Assembly: GCF_014851395.1 (NCBI RefSeq)
Contig: NW_024040817.1
Span: forward strand, 17,727,610 to 17,791,609
From: Micropterus salmoides
Lineage: Eukaryota > Chordata > Actinopteri > Centrarchiformes > Centrarchidae
Direction of reading: 5' to 3'
DNA: 64,000 nt
The notes beneath the pieces were generated by a model. The model had not been told where the DNA came from. It did not search any database and worked only from the letters and a program-made list of their open reading frames with translations. A program made the position numbers and the translations under genes. Of the stretch, positions 1-11,919 are shown one piece after another (within the stretch, counting starts at the first letter, position 1; the number at the start of each line of letters is the position of its first letter).

Positions 1-671
1 TTTCAGTTCAGTACTTGGTGTCACAGGTTAGCAGAGAAACATCTAGACAGACCGGTTGCTAGCCTCAGGCTGAGTGTTCAGAAAAGGGGAGGAATCAAAT
101 GAGCCACAGCTGACAGATAAGCTCCACCCTCCCCCCCTGTGGCAGTGGGCAGGGTCAGAGGTCATGAACCATACAGCCTGTCCCCTGCTGAAGTGTTTGT
201 TGCCTTGCACAAGAGAGGCAAAACAAAGACGTTCAGTACACTGAAGAGTAATCCAAGCCATCTCCGGCATAATACACATAATATCATAATAATAATTCAT
301 AGTTAATTGTCAATAATGACATTTGTTAATCATATCAAATTATATGTAATACATTTACATATCTTATAACCCATATGAAACAGCCCACTATGTAAATTGA
401 TTGGGGTGAAACTAAACTGTTAAGTGGGCCTCTACAAGTTTTTTTTTCTTTCTGCCTGAGTTGGTTATCCAGCGCTATGGACATTGATGACGTCATACAA
501 AAAAAGACAAAAGAAAAAAGGAATCCTGATCGAATTCTGTTCACTTTTAAAACACAACAAAGTGCCAAAAACACATCCTTTTTGCAAAATGAAAGTACAA
601 ACATCAAGAAACAAAGAGCACGCATGCCTTTTTTCTGATCGAAAAGTCAAAGCTCACACACCAACATTCAT
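1..671. other. No gene recognised
   Basis: AT-rich sequence beyond the candidate distal poly(A) signal of atxn1. It could be more 3' UTR or intergenic DNA. Short open frames here match nothing I know. Confidence 0.4.
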
Positions 672-677
672 TTTATT
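672..677 (-). terminator. Candidate distal poly(A) signal AATAAA
   Basis: AATAAA on the minus strand, followed within ~10-25 nt by a GT-rich run. It is the last such signal downstream of the atxn1 stop inside this window. Alternative AATAAA signals lie near 1470 and 2935. Confidence 0.35.
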
Positions 678-1183
678 TGTAAAATTGTGCAAGAAGCCAA
701 TTTTTAAAAAAAAAAGACAACATTAGCAGTGTTCCTCGAGTGAGGAAGCTTGTCATAAAAATTCAACAATAACACATTCTCTACATAGTTTTAAGTCTCC
801 TGACATTATATTGAGTGCTACAAGGAGACCCAAAACACAGAAAAAGCTCCTGCACCAAAGATAATGCAAAACAAAGCAAAGGTTTGTACGCACCGTTTTC
901 ACACCACGCGACCAAACCAAGCTGCTCCTTACAAATGTATCCGCCAAATTAGAACTCAAAATGTGAATTAAAAAAACCTAATTAACGGTGCAGCCTGGTT
1001 GGTGTAGGGTGGAAAAGATTCCAAAGACACACAACAAAAGAAGGGATGCATTCCATGAGAAAAGGTTTTCCTAGAAAAGAACCAAGGAACCACCTAACAC
1101 CTCGGCCCGTTGGACCCAAGAACGCGCCGGGCGCCAAGCGAGATGGAGCACAGACAGATCAACACAAGGTTACGGCTAGGTGA

Positions 1184-1191
1184 TGTGCAAA
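1184..1191 (-). promoter_or_regulatory. miR-19 8-mer seed match in inferred 3' UTR
   Basis: Second TTTGCACA on the minus strand. It counts only if the 3' UTR extends this far. Confidence 0.35.
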
Positions 1192-1621
1192 AACTTAAAC
1201 TGAGCCATCTCTCTTTTTCATCCTTACTAACCCTCTTTTTTTTCATTCTCATTCTCTCTGTCTGTTTTGAATGAATGTTACCCCTAGGGAAGGTATCGGT
1301 CTTAGACAGAGGGGTTAGACCAAGTCCATCCTAGGATTAGAAAGTGCTGAAACATTATCAAGTCTTTTACGTCTACTTACATGTGCATCTCTGTTGGTTG
1401 GTTGTTGTTTTTTTTTGTCTTTGTTTTTTTTCTTTTTTACAAAAAGTGGTCCCCACTAGCAATGAGGTTTCTTTATTTTCTGTGGGTCTCACCGTGAACC
1501 ATCGAGGGTCAGGGTTTATGATCTCACAGACAATTAGAGGAGGAAACACTCCGTTACACACGCGTTTTAACACCAGGTGTACATAAGCACACATACTACA
1601 CACAACATATGGTGCAGACAC

Positions 1622-1634
1622 AAACACACACACA

Positions 1635-1670
<36 letters not shown>
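1622..1670. repeat. (CA)n microsatellite
   Basis: Nearly pure CA dinucleotides, inside the inferred 3' UTR. Confidence 0.95.
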
Positions 1671-4312
1671 AACGAGACCTGACGCAGTCTCTCACACACT
1701 CAAATTTTAGGAAGGCCGCAAGGACAATAGGGAAAGAGAGATACAGACAAACTCTCGATTGGTTTTGCTTCTCTTCACAAACATCCTGACTCTTGTTTTA
1801 CAGATGTGACACACACATCAACAGACATACACAAGCCATTAACAAGGATGAGACACTGGAGTAGGACTATGCTACATACACTTGGCACAGCAAAGGGGGA
1901 GGGACAAAATATAAGTATTGCACATTATGGATCATTTCAAAGGGATAAAAAGGTTAAATTTGGGATTATCTTAACAAAATTAAAACTAACCAAACCCTCA
2001 AAAATGTTGAAACCTTGCCTGTGCTGTTCCCTCTCCTGCATTCACAATGTGTCTACATTTCAGATTGCTTTGTTTCATAGTTTATTATTAAGAATGCATT
2101 TGCATTGAAGTATAAACACAATAACCTGTATAAACCAGTAGTGACAAGGAGGCCAAATATCAAAAGATGACGTTACGAGGGGGGAACAGGCAGTTCAGCC
2201 CAGCCCTGCTATATCCAGGCCAGGCCACACTGAAAGGTAGCTAACGGTTGTTGAGGGTTAATCGATTGCTTTGACCCAGGAGGAGGTGCTTGTGAGGCTG
2301 GCTGGCTATAACTGGGTACCTGAAACAAAGTTAACGAGGTCACTACGGGAGTCGTGGCGAGAGGCAGACCTGGGCGAAGTCAAAACGTCTGCTTGTTTCT
2401 TCAGGTGCATGTGATATCATGCTCACCCACAGCTGTGACAACAGAGTTTATAACTCTGACCAGCTGGGACAGTGGAGGTTTTTGGGGTTATGTTCAGATA
2501 CTGCATATTTGAGACACTTCCCTGAAAAACTAGCAACTGTTGTTGCCACTGCAATTACTAGAGATTTAAATGTACTTTATGATAAGGGGGATAGTGTTAA
2601 CTGAAGCCTAGTTCAGTTTTTTCAGGATATGACAAGATAATATTTTCTCTATGGGAGAAAAGGGAGTTGCTTTGGTTGCAATGCTAGAGGACTATTATTA
2701 AATGTTTATTGCAGAGAATTAGAGTGGAATGACTCTGTGTGTGTACGTTCCGCTCGTACGCGAGGAGAGTGCCTGAATATTGTCGTACTATTGCTTCCTG
2801 AAGTAACCAAAGCATCACTTGGCTTTGCTTAAAAAAAAATTTGTATGTAACCTGACTGACTGTAAAAGTTTTGATGGTCTGAGTGGCTGACAGGTTTGTT
2901 TAGATGTTGTGGTTCTGCTTTTTTATTTGTTGGGAAGCGGGGTTAGACAATTAAAATAAAAAAACACGGTCATACATTTACAAAACACACAGCCACGCAC
3001 ACACACAGGTTGCAAAATATGTAGACACGCGCAGACTCCTATTTCAACTACTAATAATCATGATGCTTCAATTCGAAACGGAATAAATGAAAATGCACTA
3101 CTGCGATGGTGCCGATCTGAGAAACCCTATTTTATAAAAAATAAATCATTTTCAAATCTCATTTAGGGTCTACTCATTCACTCACAAACCCCATCCACCT
3201 GCCCATTTACACAACCACCTATCCATCCATTTCTCATCCATCTGAACACATATATTTCCTGCCATCAACCTGGTAAATTCCCACCACCTGAAACAGCGTT
3301 GCCCCACACAGATATATTATCAGTAGGATGGAAATACGACTGATCCACTTCTTTGAGGCAACTGACGATGCTGCCAACGAAAAAATATTTATGCCATATA
3401 ACAAGACCTAAATACAGAGGCTGAGTAGAAAGCTCAACAGATATGCCTGCAGGAAGCCACTTCTCCTCCACCTCCTTAACACTGTTGTGCCAGCAACCTG
3501 CATATGCTAATCAAACTACTGTGCATGTACACACAGTATTGTTACTTGCAGCATGAGAGAACCAATTACATGTTGATGGCACCATACAATCAGAACACAT
3601 TGAATCCGGATTAGTGTCCACCATCACTATTAGATTTAAAAACTTACTCATGTCAAAATGGAAAGCATATTTCAGTAACACTGATGTTAGAGGAATACAT
3701 ACAGACTAAACCTTTTTATATGCTGTATAATCATCAGGTGGCACACACTTCACATTTCCCCACTAAAACTAAGAAAAAGTTTAGAAAAAAAAGAATTGAA
3801 CTTGGGGTTTCATATGCAAGAAAGAGCCTGTGAGGGTGGTCAACTTACAAAGCGCTGCTTACAAAGCTCTAAATGTTGGAACAACCAAGCAAGCACATCT
3901 GTTGAGGTAACTGCTACATCTTAGGAAAAATAGGGTTTCAGCTGGCTGAAAGCACAAGCAGTGTTTAAAACTGAACCCTAGTCCCTACACCATGGCTTCA
4001 ACAGCAGAAAAAGTGAACAGAAAAGTCTCAATTGTCCTTCAGAGACACTACAAATGGTGTATCTTTAACTAAAGTCAGTAAATTCAGTAGGCAGGCACAT
4101 GTTAAAATTCTGTTTTACAGCTATGTTTATGTTCGTAAAAACTCAAATGTAATTTGACCTTAACTGCGTTGACAATTTTTTTCCTCTACAATGTGACAAG
4201 TGCCTGTTGAGGAACAAAAACCCTGGTCTCCTCCAGTGTGTTACATGGTCTAGGGCTCGTTTCAGGACAGGGCCGTTAAAAATTATGTCTCCACCTTTCT
4301 CCCTCCTCCTGA

Positions 4313-4320
4313 TGTGCAAA
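4313..4320 (-). promoter_or_regulatory. miR-19 8-mer seed match in inferred 3' UTR
   Basis: The minus strand reads TTTGCACA, the 8-mer target of miR-19, which is reported to co-regulate mammalian ATXN1 with miR-101 and miR-130. Confidence 0.4.
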
Positions 4321-5113
4321 CTGCAAGATTCTCTTAAGTATGACTCCAAGTAGAAACACTGGACATTTAGCACTGTCTATCAAATTACTATATCCTTTTC
4401 CTATACACAGTATACATACAGTCATACACAAACTCACACACATACACAAACACACCACAGAGCACTTTCTGTTCTGTTGGCAGTGTGCATTAATCCAATG
4501 TCAGTCATCTAGTGTCTTTGCAGGAGGGACAACATCTACATTCATCTAAATGCTTACCAACAAACACAGTACATATTATAGGTCATTGAGTTTCAGGGAT
4601 GGTCTGTACTGTTTTGTGTTTGTGTAAGCGCGCGCATGTGTGTGTGTGTACGGAGACAGACCAACATCATGCACACTCTAGCACACACACACGCACATAC
4701 ATTGCAAATATGACACCCTTCAAAATTCTGTGGCGTGAGCTTCCAATCAATGCTCTCAGTCTAGTACAGAACATCACTGGGATAATTCAAAGCCTTTTCC
4801 TCGTTAATCCTTATTCTAGATCCCAAACTTCCCCAACACATTCTAATACTTTTCCATAGCTTTTGCATAGCTGGCTGGCCATACGAGGGCACATGCTGAT
4901 AACCTTTGTATTTCTAATTCCTTCTGTCACTATACATTTGTCTTTAACCATCTACTGATTGGAATTTCCTCCAATACCTGTCACAACCATCCCTTTCTTT
5001 GTGATCCCATGGCACATCCGCTCCCCCAACCCCTTCACTTTTCCAAAAGCTTCACCTTTCCAAAGTGCTGTTGTTACTTTCTACCCTTCTAAATAAAACA
5101 AAATCTAAATACA

Positions 5114-5121
5114 TACAGTAC
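5114..5121 (-). promoter_or_regulatory. miR-101 8-mer seed match in inferred 3' UTR
   Basis: Second GTACTGTA on the minus strand, about 1.1 kb after the stop. A 7-mer match (GTACTGT) also lies at 4566-4572. Confidence 0.42.
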
Positions 5122-6104
5122 TGCGTAAATAAAAGAAACAACAAAAAATTTGCCGGCTGTATGGTGAGTGTGACAGGTGTGTTAAGTGCTTTGAAACATC
5201 TTGACCCTCTCAGAACTGACAAGCAGATTCTCTCGGTTCCACTCACACAGCCTTTCTTGATTAAAAAAATTCATCAAGAAAAGATGAGGATTGAATGAAG
5301 TCCTCCTCTTAACATTTTCTTAAAGTGAAGTTCGCCAACCCAGTGTGTTTTGCACTTGTACATATTAGGTTAGGGTATCTCACATTTATACATTAACATT
5401 GACCCACCTAGGTTCAATCTAGGACTAAATGACCCCTGATTAAAGTTTTGACAATCATCGAAAACAACTATCTGGTGAGATAGAAGAGGAGGGGTTTAAG
5501 AAAAAAAAATGCTCAAGATGAAAGTAAAGACTCCACTGTCATCAAACTGAACAGAGTAAGTGTTCCTCTCTATTGTGTGGCACACTGGCACCACCTGATG
5601 GCATCACTTGTCAGGTCTGGCACACCCTGATGACGCTGAATAATTCGAACTCCCACTTGTATGTAGCTAATGAAAAATGTCATGATTTACTCACAAATCC
5701 TTCATGCTCAGGACCAGCTTATGTTATATCACTCCCGTGGCCCCATGTAAAATGACTGGCATGAGTGGTGGTGGGGACGTGTTTTTGTCCAGGCAGCCTG
5801 GCTAGCAGTGCACAGGGAGTGAAATCGCTGTCAAGAAGCTAAGTTTGAGCTAATGCAATTTGAAATATACATTATTTGTAACGTGTAGCCAGCCAAGAAG
5901 AGCCATCAAGCATTGCTCCTGTGTGCCGCACAGACACCAATAAACATTTAGCACACTTCACAAATCCTTCACCATAAGTCATCTCATGAAAGCCACCAAA
6001 ACGGCACCAATTGCTTGTGTGATATCAATTCCATCTATAAAAAAATGTGTTATAAACTACATGGACTTAATGTAAGGTGATACCATGTAGGGTAAATTTA
6101 CCTC

Positions 6105-6112
6105 TACAGTAC
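6105..6112 (-). promoter_or_regulatory. miR-101 8-mer seed match in inferred 3' UTR
   Basis: The minus strand reads GTACTGTA, a full 8-mer site for miR-101, about 155 nt after the stop codon. miR-101 is reported to repress mammalian ATXN1. Function here is inferred. Confidence 0.45.
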
Positions 6113-6267
6113 AGTATTCAAGATAGAAAAATAAAAACAGAAAACAAAACTTTAAAACCAAGACAAATGAAACATTAATATGGGCATTCGTGTTTTTTTT
6201 TGTAGAATCCTTTTATGTTTAGTTTTTTTTCCAAATCCCAATGGTTATTTAACAGTCCTACTAGCCT

Positions 6268-6873
6268 TCACTTGCCAATATTCGACCTTCCCTCAATGCT
6301 GACTTTCACCTCATGAGGGATGAAGGAAGGTTTGGGCAGGGTCAAGGGTGGCTCCTCCTCTGATTTTTCCACTTTTCGACCTTCGGGGGCAGACCATCTT
6401 CGCTTCCTGCCTCTTGATGGCTTACTGGAGCCAGCTTCTGCACTGCTGGCAACCTGACCTTTAGAAACTGACCCTCTTTCCCCGAACATGAGATCTCCAT
6501 TTTCCACATTGGCGCCCCCTCCACTCCCATTCCCGTTTCCACCCTTTCCTCGCTGGCTGATGCCATTCTCCCGCTCGCTGTGCCTGGAGCCCCCTCCACT
6601 GCAGCATTGGGGAGCGTCCGAGACAGCTCTGTGGGGTTTGACATGCCCGTGGCTGGAGGCTGAGACAGATGCAGGTGTGGACAGCTCCAGGGGTTGAGTC
6701 TTCTTCAGAGATCCGTTCCTCAGGTTCTTGAGGGTGAGTGAAATACAAACATCGCCCACAGACAGCTTGGTGCAAGGCAGCTCCAGAAGCTGGGTGGTTC
6801 TGTCAGGGCAGCATGAAGACCAGCCTTGGCCGAAGACGAAGAAGGGGTACTCGACCAAGACCTCAACACTCAC
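6268..6873 (-). CDS. atxn1: Ataxin-1, coding exon 2 (residues 617-817, C-terminus)
   Basis: Final coding exon, starting after a pyrimidine-rich acceptor (...CTCCAG/GTGAGT) in phase 0 and ending at a stop at 6268-6270. It completes the AXH domain (617 to ~676, with VSVEVLVEYPFFVFGQGW and KLSVGDVCISLTLKNL), the fold used for self-association and for binding Capicua and other partners. A low-complexity Gly/Asn/Ser linker follows (~707-740). Then comes the basic nuclear signal and 14-3-3/U2AF-ligand motif RKRRWSAPE (772-780). Ser777 here corresponds to human Ser776, whose phosphorylation controls 14-3-3 binding and protein stability. The terminal block PPLTLPKPSFIP...EGRSNIGK is near-identical to mammals. 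The total of 817 residues is close to the human protein of about 815, although the polyglutamine tract is absent. No frameshift or premature stop is visible, so the gene looks functional. Confidence 0.96.
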   Translation of the reverse strand: MSVEVLVEYPFFVFGQGWSSCCPDRTTQLLELPCTKLSVGDVCISLTLKNLRNGSLKKTQPLELSTPASVSASSHGHVKPHRAVSDAPQCCSGGGSRHSERENGISQRGKGGNGNGSGGGANVENGDLMFGERGSVSKGQVASSAEAGSSKPSRGRKRRWSAPEGRKVEKSEEEPPLTLPKPSFIPHEVKVSIEGRSNIGK

Positions 6874-7812
6874 CTGGAGGAATGAGAGGGAATGGTAGAA
6901 AGACACATCAACACAATGACACTTATGTAAACCTTGTATCTAAGCTTGTCTCGTCCACCTGTTTTGCAGAACATTAAATAAAATATCGTTATTATTATTA
7001 TAAGAGTATAAGATTAAGAAACTTGGCTAATCAGCTTCATGTGGACTGCATATGTGTGATTTGATCAGATTTGGTTGACAGTAACCAATTATCATCACAT
7101 TCTAATTCAAATATTGCAAAATCTTAAATCAATGAAGGAGGTTGGAACAATATTTTCTGTCTGAATTCTGGATTAAACTGTGTGCTTGGTTGAGCTCTGT
7201 ATTATCATTTGTATGTATGACAGAATGAATAGATGACAAGAGGGAAGCAGAGGAGGAGGCTTTGAGACACAATGGGTAGAGCAAGGAGGAAAGTAAACCT
7301 GAGGAGAAAGAATATGAAGTGAAGAAAGATCGGAAATATTGTGAGAATGAGAAGGTGGGAGTGATGGAAGTTATTGAGATGAGATGAAAAGGCCAGTTTA
7401 CAAAGGGAGGATGGATTGAACAAGAGGAGTGAGGAAGTGAGTGTGAAAGAGAACAATGTCAAGAACAATGCAAGTGTAAGATATATCAAACACCCTCTGA
7501 AAGCAAACGTCAGGCAATATTTTCCCTCCTGTATTATATAATTTTTGACTTCTCAGAGTAAGTCCTCTGAGTGTGGACTCAAAGCTGCTACCACCTCTCA
7601 GGGAAAAAAGTAAGACAAGCCGCTGATGGAGTACAAGAGAGAAAGATAAGTCTTTGAAAGATTGTCAGCTTTTGTGGGGTACAGTATCAAAGAGCAGCCG
7701 GGGGCGGGAGAGATGGTTAGAGATGTGCTGTGTGGGTGGACGAGTCACAGCATGGACAGATGAAATAGATTTAACTGGCTTTAACGCACACCCTCAGACA
7801 CTGAAAAGGATG

Positions 7813-7847
<35 letters not shown>

Positions 7848-9088
7848 AAGTGTGTTTGAAGGAGTTAGGGAGAACCAGAGACAGAATACAGAAAGATAAA
7901 TTGTGGCGTAGTATTAGATGTTAAGAGATTACTGAGAGATTCAATGAGAGTTTTATGTGACCCATCAAACACAAGTACAAAACATTATTTGGAAATAAAG
8001 CATGCAACCAAAGCTTCATTTTGTATCAGCCCTTTAGGTATTTTACAAGGACAAACAAGTCACATATAAAAATATATGCTGTAGGGCACAGCTAATCAGG
8101 AAACTGACAAATAAACAAATACTAAAGAATTAAAATTTTTGGGCTTCAATATGCAACTTATTACATGTAGCATTAGCAATGTGGTACTGTATCATTCATG
8201 TTCCTGGCTTAACTGGATACTTGAAAGAAAACCAGATGAGTAGATTCCAACACTCAACTCTTTGAACTTCTCTGAAGTTCGTAATCAGAGCATGTTTGTT
8301 ACATGACTGCCATCCTAGTATATTGAACCTAATCACAGAGGGAATAGCAGAGTTCTGTGAGATTCATGATAATAGAGTCATTAATAAGCGAGCAGCACGG
8401 CACTTGTAACACACACTGTACATAAAAGCTGTCTTAAAGATCTTATTAAAAGCAGTGTTTCAAACTCACAGAGGCAAATTACAACTGGAGTGATTGGACT
8501 GGCACTGCATTCAAAGTCTGTATTTTTAAAATCAATTTTAGGTTTCAGCACTAGTCATAATGATGGTTCCTGATAGACATTTCCATAAGAAAATATGCTT
8601 TGTAAAATCACACCAAGAGCAAATATTAAAAAAAAGTTTGACTTTCTTGCGGAGTTAGACGAGAAGATCAATACCAATCTCATATCTGTGTATTTACAAT
8701 GGTCGCAGCACTGTGAAATACATTACTATTTCTTGCTATGAAGCTTAAAAATTAGCACATTATATCACTAATAGCAATAGCAATAGCAATAGTTTCAGCT
8801 CGTAAACCCCTGTAAAACCAGTTGTATTTACATTTCAAATTGTGTACAATTTGAACAAACAAGATTAAATGTTGTTAATTAATGAGATTAGTGATCTTTA
8901 GAGAAGCTAGTAGCAGTATTTCTCTGGAGAAAAAGAGAGCCAGGCTCTCTCCAGGTTCTGCTGTTTATGCTAATATAATTGACTCTTTGACTCATTGTTA
9001 ATGCACATACAGAGTGTGTGATATCAATCTACAGTAGCTCTTGTGAGAGTTGAACTGTTACTTTAATAATGGATGCGCCCTCTCTCAC
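6874..9088 (-). other. atxn1: atxn1 intron between the two coding exons
   Basis: The GT (plus-strand AC at 9087-9088) and AG (plus-strand CT at 6874-6875) boundaries join AXH codons in phase 0, giving ...EHRAQ-VSVEV... exactly as in mammals. The intron holds a polypurine stretch on the plus strand (~7200-7460), a (GT)n at 7816-7846 and a short (ATAGCA)4-like hexamer run at 8769-8792. I see no other gene in it. Confidence 0.93.
7816..7846. repeat. (GT)n microsatellite
   Basis: Uninterrupted GT, about 15 units, in the atxn1 intron between the coding exons. Confidence 0.95.
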
Positions 9089-10936
9089 CTGTGCACGGTG
9101 CTCACCAACAGAGAACTGAACCACAGCAAAGTTGGGTGAGCTGTTGCTCCCTTCAATACGCTCCACTGTGGATGAGTCAATCTTCAGCTCACTGCTGATC
9201 TCGGCACTCTGGATGAAGTCCTCTGTCTTCAGGTCCTCCACTCGTTTCAGTTCCCCGTCAGCCAGCTGGATGATGGAGCCCTTGATGAAATATGGAGGGA
9301 GTGAGGGGGGCACCACCGTACTGGATGGGGGAGGAGGAGCAGAAGGAGAAACCAGACCCGATGGAACAATGGGAAGATGAAGCTGGGCTTGGACCACTGT
9401 GCCTGAAGTGGACTGGTGATACGAGCTGCTGTGGGTTTCCAGAGTTTCTCCTTTGGGGGTAGTGGTAGCAATGTATGTGTGTGGGAGTGTGGTAGGAAAC
9501 GGTGCGGCATGGGTAGATGATGTTACGTGGGATGTTACAGGTTCCAATGTGGTGACTCCACCTCCGCTAACAGGGATAATGACCGGTTGGGTGCCAGGAA
9601 TGAGTAAGTGTTGTTGTAGGCTGGTGTGGTAACTGATTGGCGTATGCTGGCCCCCACTGCCCCCTGCGATGTAACCAATGATAGGTGGCTGAGGGTAGAT
9701 ACTGGTGGTGGGGAGCCCCATTGACATTGACTCTGTAGCGTTGTGGGTGGTCTGGATAACGGTCTGGGGTGGCAGCGTGCTGACAGCAGCTTTCAGGCTG
9801 TCGACACTTAATGGGGGTGGAAATGTGAAAGAGGAGGTGGTATTGGATGATGTGCGATTGACATGCTGGCCCAGGATGATGCCACCTTTCTCCAAGTGTG
9901 TGGGGGCAGACGTTGCCAGCTTCTCAGGGCTAGCTCTGGGTGGTGCCAGCTGGTGGTCCCCATGGCTGTTGGGCATTAGCATGAAAGAGGTTCTCAGCCC
10001 TGAGGGATCACGAGTAGAGTAGTCTGATGGCAGAACCAGCTGGCGGGCCTCGTAAGAGGACAAAGAAGAAGTGGCATCCCTTGATTTGCTCCCTAGCTTG
10101 GAGAGGCTAGAGTCAGGTGATGTTCCAAACCGCCGGCCCCTATCTAGCTCTCCATTGTGGAGCTCTCTGTGTCTGGAGCCACCTTCCTCTTTCCTGTTGG
10201 GTCCGTCCATATACTGCACCACAACCTGGGACATCCCATGACCCAAAGTATGGTGGTGATGCAGTGACTGGGGAGGAAGGTGAATGCCACCTTGGTGATG
10301 AGGCGACGGCACAGTCCGTGGGGAGGTTGACAATTGAACATGGTGAGGGGCGGGATCTGTAGAAGGCGGAGGCATGGAGGTACGACCCATGGATGCTCTC
10401 TGCTGGTCATGTTTGGAGGCCTGTGAAGGAGCAGAGACTGTCTCTGTGTGTGAGGGTCTCTGTGTCGTAAAAGAGGAGGCGGAGGAAAGGGGAGGAGGTG
10501 GAGGAGGAGGTGGAAGCAGTTGAGAGGAGATGTAGCCAGTGTATGGGGTAGTGTAGGGTGAGGTTATGAACTGCAGGTTGGGAGGCAGTTGGGTGTAATG
10601 GACAGTTCCTCCAACTGTGGACTGTGATAGGGGGGACGTATACACTGTAGGAAGAGATGAGACTAGCCTCAGTGAGGAAGAGGAGGATGAAGTGTCTGAT
10701 GTGGAGAAATGGGATTTATACTGGGGCCCGTCAGACTGACTGGAGCCACAGTGCACGCCCACACCACTCTCATTCCCACCAGCCACACTGGCGAGCCAAG
10801 CCATGTTCTCTGTGTGCTGACTTTCACTGGCAGGTGGTATGGTGGGTGAGCGATTTTCAGATGGTAATGTGCTCGAGGGGATCTCCCTCTTCTTTGGGGG
10901 CAGACATTCATTACTGCGTTCCTGGTTGGACTTCAT
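9089..10936 (-). CDS. atxn1: Ataxin-1, coding exon 1 (residues 1-616)
   Basis: First coding exon of ataxin-1, a nuclear co-repressor that in vertebrates works with Capicua. The N-terminus MKSNQERSNECLPPKKREIP matches mammalian ataxin-1 and separates it from the paralogue ATXN1L. The start is fixed by an in-frame TAA eight codons upstream (10958-10960) and an A at -3. In order, I see a Ser run (83-88), a Pro8 run (142-149) roughly where mammals carry polyglutamine, a His run (~226-229), conserved blocks such as SDYSTRDPSG (304-313), HTVIQTTH-like and LLIPGTQP (444-451), then the first half of the AXH domain from PPYFIKGSIIQLADGEL (~547). The exon ends after a CAG codon at a strong donor (CAG/GTGAGA), so it is phase 0. 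The open frame runs 19 codons past the donor, but that tail is intronic. Fish may carry two ATXN1 co-orthologues; I cannot tell which this is. Confidence 0.96.
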
Positions 10937-11197
10937 TCTGACTTTGCCTCTTGTCCCTTAACTTATGTTATCTTTCCTTAACTTTTGGACTTGTTCTTTC
11001 TTTTTGTTTTCTCTCCCTTTCTGACTTTGTTTTGAACTTTCCTGTCTCGTTTTCTCACTTTTGATAGTCTGTCCCTTGTCTCACTTTAATTAGCTATGAA
11101 TTAAATTTCCCAATCTTTTCTCTCTTTCCCTCTCTATCCAGTTCACCCAAGGCCGTTGAATCAGGTCTTTTTCTTGATAACAAAGAAAATCCAGGCC
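10937..11197 (-). other. atxn1: 5' UTR part of the first coding exon, with candidate acceptor
   Basis: Mammalian ATXN1 coding starts inside an internal exon preceded by several non-coding exons. Upstream of the ATG on the minus strand there is a long pyrimidine-rich tract (plus-strand purines ~11215-11275), then ...CCTGTTTGTTAG/GGCC, a plausible acceptor that places the exon start at 11197. It is the best-looking AG after a polypyrimidine tract in the first 300 bases, but it is chosen by eye only. Confidence 0.4.
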
Positions 11198-11919
11198 CTA
11201 ACAAACAGGTGAGTAAGGATTAAAGATGGCGATGAAGATATGGAGGGGTGGTTAGAGGGGAGGGGTAGGGCGGTCTGTTTGGTCCAGGGATCTTTAACGG
11301 CTGAAGGATGAGCTCAGTGTGGTAGGGGAGAGTGTCACGACGTCACACCTGCTGCTGCCGCCGAGGACGACAGGGGGCCGAGTGCGTCGCACTTCATGCG
11401 GAATCATTTCCTTGCAAAAGCAAGCCCGCCAATACCCAGCACAATCCTGTGGAAGAGAGAGATGGGCAGACTGTCAGGAAAAGGTGTGGATCTCAAACAG
11501 ATGAATATGTAAATGCAAACAAATTTGAGGCCGTATATATTTTTGGATGTGTGCAGTTTGTTTTCACCTAATGTCAGGCCAATCCTCAAAATTCCTACCT
11601 TCTAACACTGCACACATGCATCAGCTAATATATTTTCAACGAAAATTAAATAAGCAGACACACTACAAGTTACCCAATACACTGCATGATACAGAGTACA
11701 GTGTCACAAAGGAGCACTGCTCATATATTCTGTCTCTGAAGCGAAACAAAAAAAATATCAATTATTAGTTACTGACTGTGGTTATGGTAAAAGTGTTCAG
11801 AGTAAATGTAAATCTAACCTTCTGAGTATTTGGTTATAAACCGTTATTAATCACAATATAGCAACTTAAACTGCCCTAGATCCTGTTTTGCAACCATGGA
11901 AATGATAAACAAGGCATAG

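Larger units (their letters stand above)
672..6267 (-). other. atxn1: Inferred 3' UTR of atxn1
   Basis: The stretch follows the stop codon, with no coding frame on either strand that I recognise. Mammalian ATXN1 has an unusually long (several kb) unspliced 3' UTR, so a UTR of about 5.6 kb is expected. AATAAA signals on the minus strand (TTTATT on plus) occur at several places. The most distal in the window, 672-677, is followed at once by a GT-rich stretch (minus-strand TGTTGGTGTGTGAG) suitable as a downstream element. Matches to miR-101 and miR-19 seeds lie inside. A GC-rich island occurs at ~1100-1150 and a (CA)n at 1622-1670. The true 3' end could be any of the signals, or lie beyond the window edge. 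Confidence 0.55.

Noticed and set aside
9029..9088. Extension of the first ataxin-1 exon by 19 codons to a stop
   Set aside because: A consensus donor at 9088/9089 joins the AXH domain to the exon at 6873 exactly as in mammals. The extension is intron read-through.
6268..10936. Paralogue ATXN1L instead of ATXN1
   Set aside because: The N-terminal MKSNQERSNECLPPKKRE and the C-terminal RKRRWSAPE...EGRSN block are those of ATXN1.
11200..11215. Strong plus-strand splice donor consensus (CAG/GTGAGTAAG) hinting at an antisense transcript
   Set aside because: It lies within the pyrimidine-rich tract before the candidate atxn1 acceptor on the other strand, and no plus-strand exon is visible beside it.
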